A stretch of DNA of 64,000 nt, from NCBI GenBank assembly GCA_018242625.1, contig JAFEBO010000003.1:62001-126000 (forward strand), given 5' to 3'. The position numbers and the translations under genes are program-made. Of the stretch, positions 16,525-26,195 are shown piece by piece. The notes under the pieces were generated by a model. That model saw only the letters and a list, made by a program, of their open reading frames with translations. It was not told the origin of the DNA and ran no database searches. The first letter of the stretch is position 1; each line of letters starts with the position of its first letter. Source of the stretch: Planctomycetota bacterium. GTDB taxonomy: Bacteria; Planctomycetota; Phycisphaerae; Phycisphaerales; UBA1924.

Positions 16525-19500
16525 ATGAACAAGCCTCAGGTGCGCCAGGGACCGGCCGCGTTTTGCCCCTTCGTCGGGCGGATGGCTGCGTGCGCGGGGC
16601 TCGCCCTGAGCCTGGCCGTCGCGGGTGATGCGTTCGCGGGCGACACCCCCATCGATTCCCTGATGGGTTCTCCGCGGGAGATAAGCACCGAGTTCTCGGG
16701 AAGGGACTTCGGCGGCCTGCGGTTCCCCATGAAGGCCGTCAGGGGCCCGCTTTCCTTCAGCGCTTCGCGGGTCACAAGCTGGAGCACCGAGTCTCCCGCG
16801 ACCGGGATGACGGTGCAGAAGATGCTCCTGTCGGGAGACGTCCGCGCGCGAATCGGTCTGTACGACTTCTCCGCGGCCAAAGCGCTCGTCGTCATGGAGC
16901 GGATCGCGGATGCCTCGGCGGAAGACCGCGAGATGGAGTTCCCGATTCCATTTGCTCCCGAGCAGGACCCCGGCATCTACCAGATCTTCGTCTACTTCGA
17001 TCGCGTTTCTTCGCCGATGGCGGATATCGACGTGAGCGTGCAGGCGAACCGGCTTCCCGTGCGGGCCGTGATGGAACCCGAAGATGGGGTCAAGGTTTCG
17101 TACGACATCCTGACGCAGGGCGCGCCGGCGGACCCCTTCGTGACGGAGGCGGAGCACGCTCTCGCGAACGCCCTGCGCAAGCAGGAAGGGGCCGAGGAAG
17201 TTCGCCTGCCACCGCAGGACTTCTCGAACGCGAAGCGGCTCTCGGCGCCGATCCCGTCGGAATCGCGGTCGTATCTGCCGCCGACGGCGGATCAGCTTTC
17301 AGCGCGGGCGGCGGAAGATCTCGACGCCAGCACGCTGCAGGACGCGGCATTTACGGGGCCGATCTTCGCCAAGGACGGTATTTTCACGATCTCGCCGGGC
17401 GACATCACGCTCGTCACGGGCAAGGACGAGAACGCGCTCCTGGTTTCGAACGGGCTGGTCGTGCAGTATTCAGACACCCGCAACGGCCGGACGCTGCAGC
17501 TCAGCGCGCAGCGCGGCGTTGTCTTTACCGAGCCCAGCGAACTCAAGGATCTCGGGCGGCTTCGCTCCGGCGACGTTCGCGGGTTTTATCTCGAAGGTGA
17601 TGTGATCGCCTCGGACGGGCAGTACACCCTGCGCGGGCCCAAGGTCTATTACGACGTCCAGCGGAATAAGGCGATCGTGCTGGACGGCGTTTTCTGGACG
17701 TACGACCAGCAGCGCCGCCTCCCGCTCTATGTGCGGGCGGATTCGATCCGTCAGAAATCGAGCAACGAATTCGTGGCCAAGAAGGCCCGGCTGGCAACCA
17801 GCGCGTTCTTTGAACCGGATTTCTCGATCGGAACAACGAGCGTCACCCTGACGCGCCGGCAGGTGCAGCGTCAGCCCGAGGGCATCCTCCCCACCGTGCA
17901 GGCATGGGCCGCCGGCGGCACCGGGACCAACAACCCGCCCAACGGCGCAACCGCGGAACAGGGCACGATGGGCGCGGGCGGGCTTGCAACCAGCGCCGAT
18001 GCGAACGGCGTTGGCCGCTCGGGCACCACGGGTTACGAGCTTGAAAGCGACTATTCCGGCGTCTCCGCGATGTTGCCCTCGATGGTGACGGAAAACTACA
18101 TCGACGCGAAGAACATCACGCTCAACGCGGAGGGTTTCCCGTTCTTCTACTGGCCCTTCTATGAAGGCACGATCGACGAGCCCTTGCTCAAGTCACTCCA
18201 GGCGGAGAACCGGACCGCCTCGGGCTTCGCGCTCAAGAGCCGCTGGAACGCATACAAGCTCATCGGCCTCAAGGGAACACCGTTCACCAAGGCCGATCTG
18301 CTGGTCGACGCGTACTTCAGCCGCGGACCGGCGCTCGGCACGAACATGGCCTGGGCGGGTCCCGACGCCAACGGAACGGCGTTCCTGTACGGCCTGTTCG
18401 ACGATCAGGGCGAAGACCTGCTGCCCACGGGCGAGCGCCACAAGTACAACGGCCAGAACCGCGGCCTGATCACTCTCGATCACGGCATGCGCCTGGACGA
18501 ACACTGGATGTTCTTCGGCGAATTCTCGTACCAGTCCGACGCGAACTTTGTCGAGTCGTTCTATCCGGACATGGCGCAGGTCCGCCGCGAATTCACGTCG
18601 CAGGGATACCTGGAGCGGCTGGAAGACAACACCGCCTTCCAGGTCACCGTCAAGGGGACGGCGAACAACTTCATCACCAACGAATACCTGCTGCAGGACC
18701 AGGGCTACAACGTCAACAAGCTGCCCGAGCTGACCTACCTGCGCCAGGCCGACCCGCTGATCCCGAGCTGGTTCGGAGATCTGTTCACCTGGACGCACGA
18801 GTACCGCGTCAGCCGCATGGCGATGTCGTTCGACAATGTCACGCCCGCCTACCGCGGATTCTCCAATCCGACGCTCTCGCAGCAGGTCTTCGGCATCAAC
18901 CCGAATCAGACGATTCTGCAGAACCTGACGAGCCAGGGCTACCTCGAACACAATATCTACCGCGTGGATACCCGCCAGGAACTCGATGCGAAGTTCGAGG
19001 CGGGCCCGGTCAACATCATCCCGCTGGCGGTCGGACGCTTCACCGGTTACAGCAACTCGTTCTCAACATTCAGCCCCAACGAAACGGACAAGATGCGGTT
19101 CTGGGGCTCCACCGGCGGCACGGTCAATACCCACATCCAGCGTGTGGACGATTCTGTCGACTCGCGGCTGCTCGACCTGCACCGCATGCGGCACATCATC
19201 GAGCCTTCCGCGACATTCTTCACCGCAGCCACCAATCGCGATTCGAGCACCCTGCCCATCTACGACGAGGACGTCGAAGCGATCGCGAAGGGTTCGTCCT
19301 TCCGCGCGGGCGTCAATCAGATCTGGCAGACGCAGAGAGGACGCCCGGGGCACTACTACAGCGTCGATGTGTTCACGCTGGACATGAACTATGTCGATTC
19401 GACCAAGGAGACGGATCTGCGTTCCCCGGTCGGACGGTTCTTTGACTATCGCCCGGAATTGTCCTCGTTCGGCAAGTACGGAAACGTCGATGCGGTCTGG

Positions 19501-19911
19501 CGCGTGACCGATGCCACCAGCCTGACGGGCGGAACGGTCTACGACTTCGACCTGGAGTCGCAGGCCCGCACCTCGGCGGGCATCATCGTGCAGCAGTCCC
19601 CGGACGTGACGGCGAGCCTGGACTATCGCTACCTGAACGCCCTCAGCCTGACCACCCTCGGCGCGGGCGTTGCCTACAGGCTTGCCAACCAGTACACGCT
19701 GAACCTCACGACCAGCTACGACCTGACCTCGAATCAGTTTCAGGGCGCGGGGGCCGAGATCCGTCGCGATTTCCAGAGCATGCGGCTGGGATTCAACATC
19801 GCCCACAACAACATTTCGGGCGAGACGAGCGTCGGCTTTACGCTGACGCCCCGCATCGGCGAATCACGCGGCCGAATCCCGATCCTCGGAGAACAGGCAC
19901 CGGCCCGCTGA
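16525..19911 (+). CDS. lptD: LPS-assembly outer-membrane protein LptD (OstA)
   Basis: Outer-membrane protein of 1128 residues, longer than the E. coli protein of about 780. It has an N-terminal signal region (CAGLALSLAVAGDAFA), a planctomycete-type extra N-terminal domain, and then an OstA/LptA-like beta-jellyroll with the repeating pattern VVFTEPSELKDLGRLRSG, FYLEGDVIAS and LRGPKVYYDVQRNKAIV. A large C-terminal region (about 560-1128) alternates amphipathic strands and loops as expected of a beta-barrel, ending in TLTPRIGESRGR and a basic tail. LptD with LptE inserts LPS in the outer leaflet. ATG 16525 is used; ATGs at 16456 would lie inside the upstream gene. Cysteines forming the E. coli disulfides are not apparent. 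No lptE is recognised next to it. Confidence 0.85.
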   Translation: MNKPQVRQGPAAFCPFVGRMAACAGLALSLAVAGDAFAGDTPIDSLMGSPREISTEFSGRDFGGLRFPMKAVRGPLSFSASRVTSWSTESPATGMTVQKMLLSGDVRARIGLYDFSAAKALVVMERIADASAEDREMEFPIPFAPEQDPGIYQIFVYFDRVSSPMADIDVSVQANRLPVRAVMEPEDGVKVSYDILTQGAPADPFVTEAEHALANALRKQEGAEEVRLPPQDFSNAKRLSAPIPSESRSYLPPTADQLSARAAEDLDASTLQDAAFTGPIFAKDGIFTISPGDITLVTGKDENALLVSNGLVVQYSDTRNGRTLQLSAQRGVVFTEPSELKDLGRLRSGDVRGFYLEGDVIASDGQYTLRGPKVYYDVQRNKAIVLDGVFWTYDQQRRLPLYVRADSIRQKSSNEFVAKKARLATSAFFEPDFSIGTTSVTLTRRQVQRQPEGILPTVQAWAAGGTGTNNPPNGATAEQGTMGAGGLATSADANGVGRSGTTGYELESDYSGVSAMLPSMVTENYIDAKNITLNAEGFPFFYWPFYEGTIDEPLLKSLQAENRTASGFALKSRWNAYKLIGLKGTPFTKADLLVDAYFSRGPALGTNMAWAGPDANGTAFLYGLFDDQGEDLLPTGERHKYNGQNRGLITLDHGMRLDEHWMFFGEFSYQSDANFVESFYPDMAQVRREFTSQGYLERLEDNTAFQVTVKGTANNFITNEYLLQDQGYNVNKLPELTYLRQADPLIPSWFGDLFTWTHEYRVSRMAMSFDNVTPAYRGFSNPTLSQQVFGINPNQTILQNLTSQGYLEHNIYRVDTRQELDAKFEAGPVNIIPLAVGRFTGYSNSFSTFSPNETDKMRFWGSTGGTVNTHIQRVDDSVDSRLLDLHRMRHIIEPSATFFTAATNRDSSTLPIYDEDVEAIAKGSSFRAGVNQIWQTQRGRPGHYYSVDVFTLDMNYVDSTKETDLRSPVGRFFDYRPELSSFGKYGNVDAVWRVTDATSLTGGTVYDFDLESQARTSAGIIVQQSPDVTASLDYRYLNALSLTTLGAGVAYRLANQYTLNLTTSYDLTSNQFQGAGAEIRRDFQSMRLGFNIAHNNISGETSVGFTLTPRIGESRGRIPILGEQAPAR

Positions 19912-19915
19912 GTTC

Positions 19916-20752
19916 CTACTTGGGCGGCACGGGAGCGTCGAGACCCTGCTTCTTGCGCTCCGCCGCCGTCAGGCGGTCGAGCGCGATGATCGCGAACGGC
20001 AGCGATGTGAACGCCTTTTCTCCCGCGACCCTCGCGGTGTCATTGAGCGACTGGACTTTTCCCTCCTGCACATCTTGGAGAAGGTCCTTCACGATGTTGT
20101 CGAGCGTCGCGACGAGCGCGGTGTAGGTTTTCCAGGCGTCGTCCGTGCGGTAGAAATAGCCGCGCAGGATCGGAAGATCGAGAGGAAGGATAAAGTACCA
20201 CCGGCCGTCGCGTTCGTCCTTCTTGATCAGAATCGGGACGGCCGGAATGATCGGGCCGTTCTTGTAGAGAAGGGAATACGTCTTGTCGTCGAGCTTGAGC
20301 GCGGAGAGGTTTGTTCCCTCCTCCTCCAGCACCTGGTACGGCGCCGCAAACAGACGCGTAAGCGCGGTTGTCGCGGGGTCGCCGTCGCGAGGAGCCCGAC
20401 GCCCCGAGCCCCTGCCCCCGCCGAACGCCTGCGTGAGCCCCGAAATCGCCCCCGAGCCGGCCTGAGTCTGCAGGTCCTGGCGGAGCTTCTGCACGTCCGC
20501 CGGAAATCGCTTCTGGAGCTCCACGGCGAGCTGCTGCAGACGGCCCAAAGCGTGCCCGAGCCGGTTGAGGCACCGGCTCATGTTCTGGTCATCGCTGTAG
20601 ATGAGCTTGACCAGCAGTTTCGCGTCCCCGTTCTTGACCATCGCCTGTGCCGTCGTGATCGTGGCCTCGGGCGAAGACTGCGAATAGCCGGGTTCGCGCG
20701 AGCACCCACAGAGCAGAATTCCGACCGCGAGGATGCCTCGAGTCCATCTCAC
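19916..20752 (-). CDS. Lipoprotein of unknown function
   Basis: A 278-residue protein with a signal peptide ending in the lipobox LLCGC (Cys17), so it is lipidated and exported. The mature part is hydrophilic, with a helical region rich in Leu/Gln (GHALGRLQQLAVELQKRF) and a Gly/Arg-rich stretch (GGGRGSGRR). The C-terminal third reads DGRWYFILPLDLPILRGYF and ends in a helix. No known domain was recognised. It starts 3 bp after thiG on the same strand and so probably shares the thiS-thiG transcript, but nothing in the sequence links it to thiamine. It converges with lptD, with only 4 bp between stops. Confidence 0.7.
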   Translation of the reverse strand: MRWTRGILAVGILLCGCSREPGYSQSSPEATITTAQAMVKNGDAKLLVKLIYSDDQNMSRCLNRLGHALGRLQQLAVELQKRFPADVQKLRQDLQTQAGSGAISGLTQAFGGGRGSGRRAPRDGDPATTALTRLFAAPYQVLEEEGTNLSALKLDDKTYSLLYKNGPIIPAVPILIKKDERDGRWYFILPLDLPILRGYFYRTDDAWKTYTALVATLDNIVKDLLQDVQEGKVQSLNDTARVAGEKAFTSLPFAIIALDRLTAAERKKQGLDAPVPPK

Positions 20753-20755
20753 GGT

Positions 20756-21622
20756 TCACTCTCCGGGAATATGCGAGATCGCTCCCTCCCAGGGGCTGCT
20801 GGCCGAGGCGTAAAGCTTGCGCGGGATGCGGCCGGCAAGACGCGACTGGCGGCCGGCGATGCAGGCATGCCGCATCGCGTGAGCCATCAGTACAGGATCA
20901 CTTGCGTGCGCAATCGCCGTGTTGAGCAGCACGCCGTCGGCGCCAAGCTCCATGGCGAAACTGACATCGCTCGCGCTTCCAACTCCCGCATCCACGATCA
21001 CGGGGTAGGACGCATCTCCCTGCTTGAGCAATTCCAGGCAGAGCGTGATGTTGGCGCGATTCAGTACCCCTTGCCCGCTCCCGATCGGCGAGCCGGCCGG
21101 CATCACGCTGGCGGCGCCGGCCTCCTTGATCCGCAGGGCAGCGATCGGATCGTCGCTGGAGTACGCCAGCACCTTGAAGCCGTCCGCCACAAGCTGCCGG
21201 GTCGCCTCCACTGTGCCCATCGGGTCGGGCAGAAGAGTCTTCTTATCACCTAGCACTTCGAGCTTGACCCAGTCCGCGCCCGGGTTGTCCAGCTGCGAAA
21301 GAATTTCCCGTCCCAGGCGGGCGACGCGGACCGCGTCTTCGGCCGAAAAGCACCCCGCGGTGTTGGGAAGGATTGTCAGGCGGGAGAGGTCGAGAAACTC
21401 CAGCAGGCTCTTTCCCTGCTCGTTGTAGAGCCGTTCACGCCGCACCGCGACCGTGACAACTTCGCAGCCGCTCGCGTCCAGGGCATCCCGCATCAGTTCC
21501 ATCGTCTTGTACTTGCCGGTTCCGACGAACAGGCGGCTGGTAAACGTGCGTCCCGCGATCGCAAGGGGGGCCGCGGCGGGATCGATGGCCGGCGCGGGCT
21601 TGACCTCTTTCACATACGACAT
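20756..21622 (-). CDS. thiG: Thiazole synthase
   Basis: Triosephosphate-isomerase barrel enzyme of 288 residues that makes the thiazole phosphate moiety of thiamine from deoxyxylulose 5-phosphate, dehydroglycine and the ThiS thiocarboxylate. Signatures are [43 protein letters not shown] (Schiff-base Lys120), IGSGQGVLN and [20 protein letters not shown]. The ATG follows directly after the thiS stop and its ribosome site GGAGG lies within the end of thiS, so translation is coupled. The C-terminus is slightly longer than usual. The other thiazole genes (thiF, thiH or thiO) are not in this window. Confidence 0.95.
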   Translation of the reverse strand: MSYVKEVKPAPAIDPAAAPLAIAGRTFTSRLFVGTGKYKTMELMRDALDASGCEVVTVAVRRERLYNEQGKSLLEFLDLSRLTILPNTAGCFSAEDAVRVARLGREILSQLDNPGADWVKLEVLGDKKTLLPDPMGTVEATRQLVADGFKVLAYSSDDPIAALRIKEAGAASVMPAGSPIGSGQGVLNRANITLCLELLKQGDASYPVIVDAGVGSASDVSFAMELGADGVLLNTAIAHASDPVLMAHAMRHACIAGRQSRLAGRIPRKLYASASSPWEGAISHIPGE

Positions 21623-21823
21623 TCAGCCTCCTCCGATCAGCGAGACCAGTTCCACCCGATCGCCCTCGGCGAGCACCAGATCCCCCTGCTTGGCGCGGGG
21701 GACAAGCGTCTTGTTCACTTCCGACGCGCAGGCCCGATCCCCCATCCCGACAAACTCGATCAGCTCCCGGACCGTCAGGGCGTCGGGAACCTCCTTCGAT
21801 TCGCCGTTGAGGACAATCGTCAT
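21623..21823 (-). CDS. thiS: Sulfur carrier protein ThiS
   Basis: A 66-residue ubiquitin-fold protein. It ends in GGG, so the terminal Gly can form the thiocarboxylate used by ThiG, and carries the family pattern LTVRELIEFVG, ASEVNKTLVPR and GDRVELVSLIGG. It is the first gene of a thiS-thiG-lipoprotein operon. Only 59 bp separate it from a divergent glycosyltransferase, leaving no room for a thiamine pyrophosphate riboswitch in its leader; none was recognised. Confidence 0.93.
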   Translation of the reverse strand: MTIVLNGESKEVPDALTVRELIEFVGMGDRACASEVNKTLVPRAKQGDLVLAEGDRVELVSLIGGG

Positions 21824-21882
21824 GGAAGAACTTTAGGTGGAAAGCACCGGGAATACCGGCCGGAAACGGTTAGTATTCGATC

Positions 21883-23073
21883 GTGCCCGAGGGACTCTCT
21901 GTGCTGATGATCAACGACTACCGGCCCGAAAGCCCCCGGGCTGGCGGCGCGGAAATGGTCATGCGCACCACGCAGGAAGGGCTCGGAGCCCGCGGCGTCC
22001 GGACCAATCGCTGGACGAGCGAAGACCTTCCCGGCCACACAAGGACCGCCCCAAGTTATCTGCACAACAAGGCCGCCTGCACATCACTTCGGGAGCGGCT
22101 GGCGGTGGACAAGCCCGACGTCGTCCATCTGCACAACTTCTACCACGAGCTCTCACCGGCGATCCTGCGGGTGCTGGCGGACTGGAAGGACCAGAGTCCG
22201 GGACGCCGCGTCGTGATGACCGCGCACGACTTTCATCTCGCCTGCCCGCACTCCGGCCTGACGTACTACGCCGCGGGCCGACCGATCGCGACGTCGGCAG
22301 AACAGTGCCGCAGCCTCCCCTATCTCCTCTCCCGCTGCTGGGATCGCCGGGGGCTCGCTCACGGCACGCTGAAGCTCGCGCAGCACATCTGGTCGTACCG
22401 GATTCGCAAGCTCTCTCGGTCGATCGATCTCTGCATCTGTCCCAGCGCCTTTATGGCCGCTCAGCTCCGGGCCGCCCGCCTGCCCGTCCGCGTGCTCTCC
22501 AACATCGCACCTGCCCCTATCGAAACCGCCCCGCGCCCCGAAGGCCCCCTTGCCATGGTCTTCGCCGGAAGAATCGAACCCGAAAAGGGACTTCTCAACT
22601 TTCTCCGGGATGTCCCCGATTCGGCAGCCTGGACCCTTGATGTGATCGGCGCAGGGGAGCAGATGAAGGAGTGCGAGGATGCGGTGCGGCGGAGGGGGTT
22701 CTCGTCGCGCGTTCGATGGTGCGGAAAGTTGCCGCACACCGAGGTGATCGGGCGCATCACTCGGGCGGATGTTCTGGTGCTGCCCTCGGTTTGGCCGGAG
22801 AACCAGCCGCTAGTGATGCTGGAAGCGCTCGCGGCGGGCGCCTGGCCTCTGACGCCGGATCTGGGCGGGATGCGTGAAATCGTCGAAGAGAGCGGGTGCG
22901 GCACGCTCTATGAGCCGGGGAACAGAGAATCCCTGGCCGCGGCAGTCGAAGAGCTTGCGAAAAAGAAAGCCGACGGTTTGCTATCTCGGGCGGATGCTTC
23001 GCAATACCTGCGGTCGCGGGGAGAGAAGCAGTACTTCGAAAGCCTGCTTCGGATTTACCGGGGTGAAACATGA
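21883..23073 (+). CDS. GT4 glycosyltransferase
   Basis: GT-B fold glycosyltransferase of 396 residues starting at GTG with LSVLMINDYRPESPRAGGAE, a phosphate-contacting N-terminal loop. The donor domain carries VFAGRIEPEKGLLNFL and the EX7E-like LEALAAGAWPLTPDLGGMRE. An internal HDFHLACPHSG segment is typical of GT4 enzymes of surface polysaccharide clusters. Its stop overlaps the start of the next gene by four bases (ATGA), so the two are co-translated. The GTG start gives the expected N-terminus; no better ATG is upstream. Donor and acceptor sugars are unknown. It lies back to back with thiS, so a shared promoter region is likely. Confidence 0.85.
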   Translation: MPEGLSVLMINDYRPESPRAGGAEMVMRTTQEGLGARGVRTNRWTSEDLPGHTRTAPSYLHNKAACTSLRERLAVDKPDVVHLHNFYHELSPAILRVLADWKDQSPGRRVVMTAHDFHLACPHSGLTYYAAGRPIATSAEQCRSLPYLLSRCWDRRGLAHGTLKLAQHIWSYRIRKLSRSIDLCICPSAFMAAQLRAARLPVRVLSNIAPAPIETAPRPEGPLAMVFAGRIEPEKGLLNFLRDVPDSAAWTLDVIGAGEQMKECEDAVRRRGFSSRVRWCGKLPHTEVIGRITRADVLVLPSVWPENQPLVMLEALAAGAWPLTPDLGGMREIVEESGCGTLYEPGNRESLAAAVEELAKKKADGLLSRADASQYLRSRGEKQYFESLLRIYRGET

Positions 23074-24317
23074 GGATTCTCATTGTCTCGCCCCACTTCC
23101 CGCCGTGGGATTCCGTGGCTTCGCTGCGGCTGCATGCGTTCGCACGTGCTTGGGCCGATGCTGGGGAAGATGTTTGCGTGCTCACGACGCAGAAGCGGCC
23201 GGAGCATGCGACAGAACCCCGCGACTGCGCCGGGATACAGGTGCACGAGGTCGACTTTGCGATCCCGCGGTCGCTCGAGAGATTCCGCGGCTCCCGGAGC
23301 GGGCAGCGAGAGGCCGGCTCGCCCCCGGTGCAAAAGAGCGGGTTCTTGAATCGCCTGCGGAAGAAGACGGGAATTTTCGGTTCGATCCGGATGCCCGATC
23401 TCACAGACTGGTGGGTCAAACCGGCGATTGCGCGAGGGAAAAACCTGGGCTCCTTTGATGTGGTGTTCGCCTCTGTCGGGCCGTACACGTCGCTTCGGGT
23501 TGGCGCGGCTCTTGCAGGCGGTGCGCTGCTCGTCGCGGATTACCGTGATCTCTGGACAGACAACCAGATCTTCTCCGGGCTCTTCCCCTTCACCCTTTAC
23601 GAGCGTGCCCTGGAGAATGCGCTGCTGGCCCAGGCGGGATTTATCACAACCGTCAGCGAGCCGCTCGCGAAAAGACTGCGTGGGCGGACAGACGCGGCTG
23701 TCCGGGTGGTTCCCAACGGATATGTGGAGGCCGACTTTGCCGGGCTGGACCCGGCGCCCTTCTTCCGCGACAGATCGGTCTGGCGGATCGGCTTTACCGG
23801 CCGCATCTACTGGCCCGGGCATGATCCCAGGCCACTGCTGCGGGCGATTGCGGGTGTGCCGGACACGAAAATGGTGGTCGCCGGACCCGACGCCTCGCTC
23901 TGGCACCAGCTGGCCGCCGAGTGCGGCGCGGAGGACCGGCTTGAACACGTCGGCAACCTGCCCCGGCGCGATGCCCTGAGGCTGCAGCGCGACTGCGATG
24001 CCCTCGCGGTCTTCGAATGGCGAGATGCGCACGAGGGCCAGATGTCCACGAAGGTCTTTGAATATCTCCGGGCCGGCCCCGAAATTCTGGTGATCGGCGG
24101 CCCCAGGGATGGATCGGTGGCGGCACTGGTGTCGGGCGTCGGACGTGGAGAAGCGCTCGGCAGCGATAAAGAAATCATCCGCGCGAGGATCTGCGAGATG
24201 TCGAGCCCGGGCGCTCGGCGCACCGGGAATGCACGGGCTCAAGTCGGCCAATATGAACGGTCCGCTCAGGCTAGAGCGCTGCTGGACGAGCTGCGCCGGC
24301 TCCGGCCCCATCGATGA
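23070..24317 (+). CDS. GT4-like glycosyltransferase
   Basis: A 415-residue GT-B protein. The N-terminus MRILIVSPHFPPWDSVASLR is the signature of GT4-type surface glycan transferases. RIGFTGRIYWPGHDPRPLL and VFEYLRAGPEILVIGG mark the donor domain, where the first Glu of the EX7E motif is retained as FEYLRAG. It overlaps the upstream glycosyltransferase by four bases (ATGA) and converges with asnB, overlapping its 3' end by 47 bp. It is probably part of building the same polysaccharide as the minus-strand operon it faces. Specificity is unknown. Confidence 0.82.
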   Translation: MRILIVSPHFPPWDSVASLRLHAFARAWADAGEDVCVLTTQKRPEHATEPRDCAGIQVHEVDFAIPRSLERFRGSRSGQREAGSPPVQKSGFLNRLRKKTGIFGSIRMPDLTDWWVKPAIARGKNLGSFDVVFASVGPYTSLRVGAALAGGALLVADYRDLWTDNQIFSGLFPFTLYERALENALLAQAGFITTVSEPLAKRLRGRTDAAVRVVPNGYVEADFAGLDPAPFFRDRSVWRIGFTGRIYWPGHDPRPLLRAIAGVPDTKMVVAGPDASLWHQLAAECGAEDRLEHVGNLPRRDALRLQRDCDALAVFEWRDAHEGQMSTKVFEYLRAGPEILVIGGPRDGSVAALVSGVGRGEALGSDKEIIRARICEMSSPGARRTGNARAQVGQYERSAQARALLDELRRLRPHR

Positions 24318-26190
24318 ATTGGCGATGCCAGAGTTCCAGGCAGATGGCCCCCCAGAGGCCGCGGCTGAACTTGGACTGTGAGCTCATCTGCTTTTCGATC
24401 TTTGAGACGTCGAGCAAGCCGCGTTCTCGCGATCGCTTGTCGAGGAGAATATCGGCGACGAACGAACGCAGCGGTCCTCCCATCCACTCGTTAAGAGGGA
24501 CGGGGAATCCCATCTTGTCGGTCCGGTTGAGTATCTCCTGCGGGACAAACCCGGCGACGGCCTGACGGAAGAGGTTTTTGGGCTTTCCGTCGCGGAACTT
24601 GATCACGGGCGGGATCGAAGCCATCAGCTCGACGAGGCGATGGTCCAGGAGCGGAACGCGGGACTCGAGCCCCACGGCCATGCTGGTCCGGTCTTCGACG
24701 TGCAGGAGTGACTGAAGGTGCGTTTTGAAATCGAAGTACATGATCCTGTTGATCTTCGAGGCGGCCTCGGGCGCTTCGAAGATCGAACGGAATTCTGAAT
24801 ACGTCGCATCCTGATCGAGCACATCGGCACAGTGGAAGATCTCCCGGCTGTCGGCCGAGCGGTCCATCAGGGCGAAATAGCGGGCCGAGGGCTCGCCGAA
24901 CAGGCCGTTGCTCCAGAAGGTCCGGAGCATGGGTACGTACTGCTCGAGCGTCGGAAGGCTCGGGACGATCGACTGCAGCGTGGCGACGTATTGGCGCTGG
25001 TGGGCGGTCTGGAAGATCGCGCCTTTGAGGCACTCTTCGAGATAGGCGATGATGTAGCGGGCGTAGCCGATGAAATTCTCATCGCCCCCCTGGCCGCCAA
25101 GAACGACCTTGACATGCTTCGCGGCGGTCTTGCTCACGAAATACTGAGGAAAAACGCCGGGCCCGGCGGCCGGCTCATCCATGTGATAGATGATGCGGCC
25201 GATGGACTCGCGGAAGTCTTCCGGACCGAGGAAGGTCTCGATGTAGTCCGTCCGGGCACGCTGGGCGACGATCTTTGCGTGCGATGTCTCGTCATAAGCC
25301 GGGCCGCCGGCAAAGGCGCCTGTGAAGGTCTTGAGCGGGGCGGACGCGAGCAGCTTGCGGGCGAGGCAGACGACGGTGGAAGAGTCGAGCCCGCCGGACA
25401 GGTGGGCGCCGAGCGGAACGTCGGAAACGAGCTGCAGCCGTACGGCATCGTCCAGCAGAAACCGGAGCTCCTCGACGAATTCGGATTCCGAGACTCCTTC
25501 CCGGAGCCCAAAATGAATATCCCAGTAGCTGCTGATACGGGCGGGCTTTCCCGGTTCGAGGATGAGATTGCATCCCGGCGGAAGCCGGCGCACCCGATCA
25601 AAGAGCGTGCGGTCGCCCAGGCACAGCTGAAAGGTCATGTACTGACGCAGACCGTCCCTGTCAACCGCGGGCGGAGCAAAGCCGGCCGCGAGCAGCGCCT
25701 TGATCTCCGAGGCAAATGCGAATGCACGTTCCGACTCTGTGAAGTAGAGCGGCTTGATGCCCAGGCGATCACGGGAGCAGAAGATGCGGCCGTTTCGACC
25801 GTCGTGCACCACAAAGGCCCACATGCCGTTGAACCGCTGGACGCACTCGTCGCCCCACTCCTCGTAGGCATGGACGATGACCTCGGTATCGCAATGGGTT
25901 TTGAACTTGTGCCCCTTGGCGCGGAGTTCTCGGGCAAGTTCCTGGTAGTTGTAGATGCAGCCGTTAAAAACGAGGGCGATGGATCCGTCCTCGTTGAACA
26001 TGGGCTGGCGGCCGCCGTCGACGTCGATGACCGAGAGCCGCCGGTGGCCGAACCAGGTACGGCCCGTGGGATCGGACCACGATCCGTCGCCGTCCGGGCC
26101 GCGATGGGCGATCGCGGCCATCATCTTTTTGAGATCGTGAAGGCCGTCCTTGTTGGGCTGGTGAAAGTGGATGCCGCAGATGCCGCACAT
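24271..26190 (-). CDS. asnB: Asparagine synthase-type amidotransferase
   Basis: Class II glutamine amidotransferase of 639 residues. The N-terminal nucleophile follows the start Met (MCGICGI, Cys2). The glutaminase half has AHRGPDGDG, GHRRLSVID and NGCIYNY. The synthetase half has the ATP pyrophosphatase loop HLSGGLDSSTVVCLA and a helical C-terminus. The family makes Asn from Asp, but members in surface polysaccharide loci often amidate uronic acid carboxylates (as WbpS does), and XrtA-linked exopolysaccharide loci also carry such genes. It is the last gene of the wzm-to-asnB operon, starting 5 bp after the preceding glycosyltransferase, which supports a glycan role over free Asn synthesis. 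Substrate is inferred. Confidence 0.9.
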   Translation of the reverse strand: MCGICGIHFHQPNKDGLHDLKKMMAAIAHRGPDGDGSWSDPTGRTWFGHRRLSVIDVDGGRQPMFNEDGSIALVFNGCIYNYQELARELRAKGHKFKTHCDTEVIVHAYEEWGDECVQRFNGMWAFVVHDGRNGRIFCSRDRLGIKPLYFTESERAFAFASEIKALLAAGFAPPAVDRDGLRQYMTFQLCLGDRTLFDRVRRLPPGCNLILEPGKPARISSYWDIHFGLREGVSESEFVEELRFLLDDAVRLQLVSDVPLGAHLSGGLDSSTVVCLARKLLASAPLKTFTGAFAGGPAYDETSHAKIVAQRARTDYIETFLGPEDFRESIGRIIYHMDEPAAGPGVFPQYFVSKTAAKHVKVVLGGQGGDENFIGYARYIIAYLEECLKGAIFQTAHQRQYVATLQSIVPSLPTLEQYVPMLRTFWSNGLFGEPSARYFALMDRSADSREIFHCADVLDQDATYSEFRSIFEAPEAASKINRIMYFDFKTHLQSLLHVEDRTSMAVGLESRVPLLDHRLVELMASIPPVIKFRDGKPKNLFRQAVAGFVPQEILNRTDKMGFPVPLNEWMGGPLRSFVADILLDKRSRERGLLDVSKIEKQMSSQSKFSRGLWGAICLELWHRQFIDGAGAGAARPAAL

Positions 26191-26195
26191 GCGAT

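Noticed and set aside
21824..21882. Thiamine pyrophosphate riboswitch before thiS
   Set aside because: Only 59 bp lie between thiS and the divergent gene and no TPP aptamer consensus is seen.
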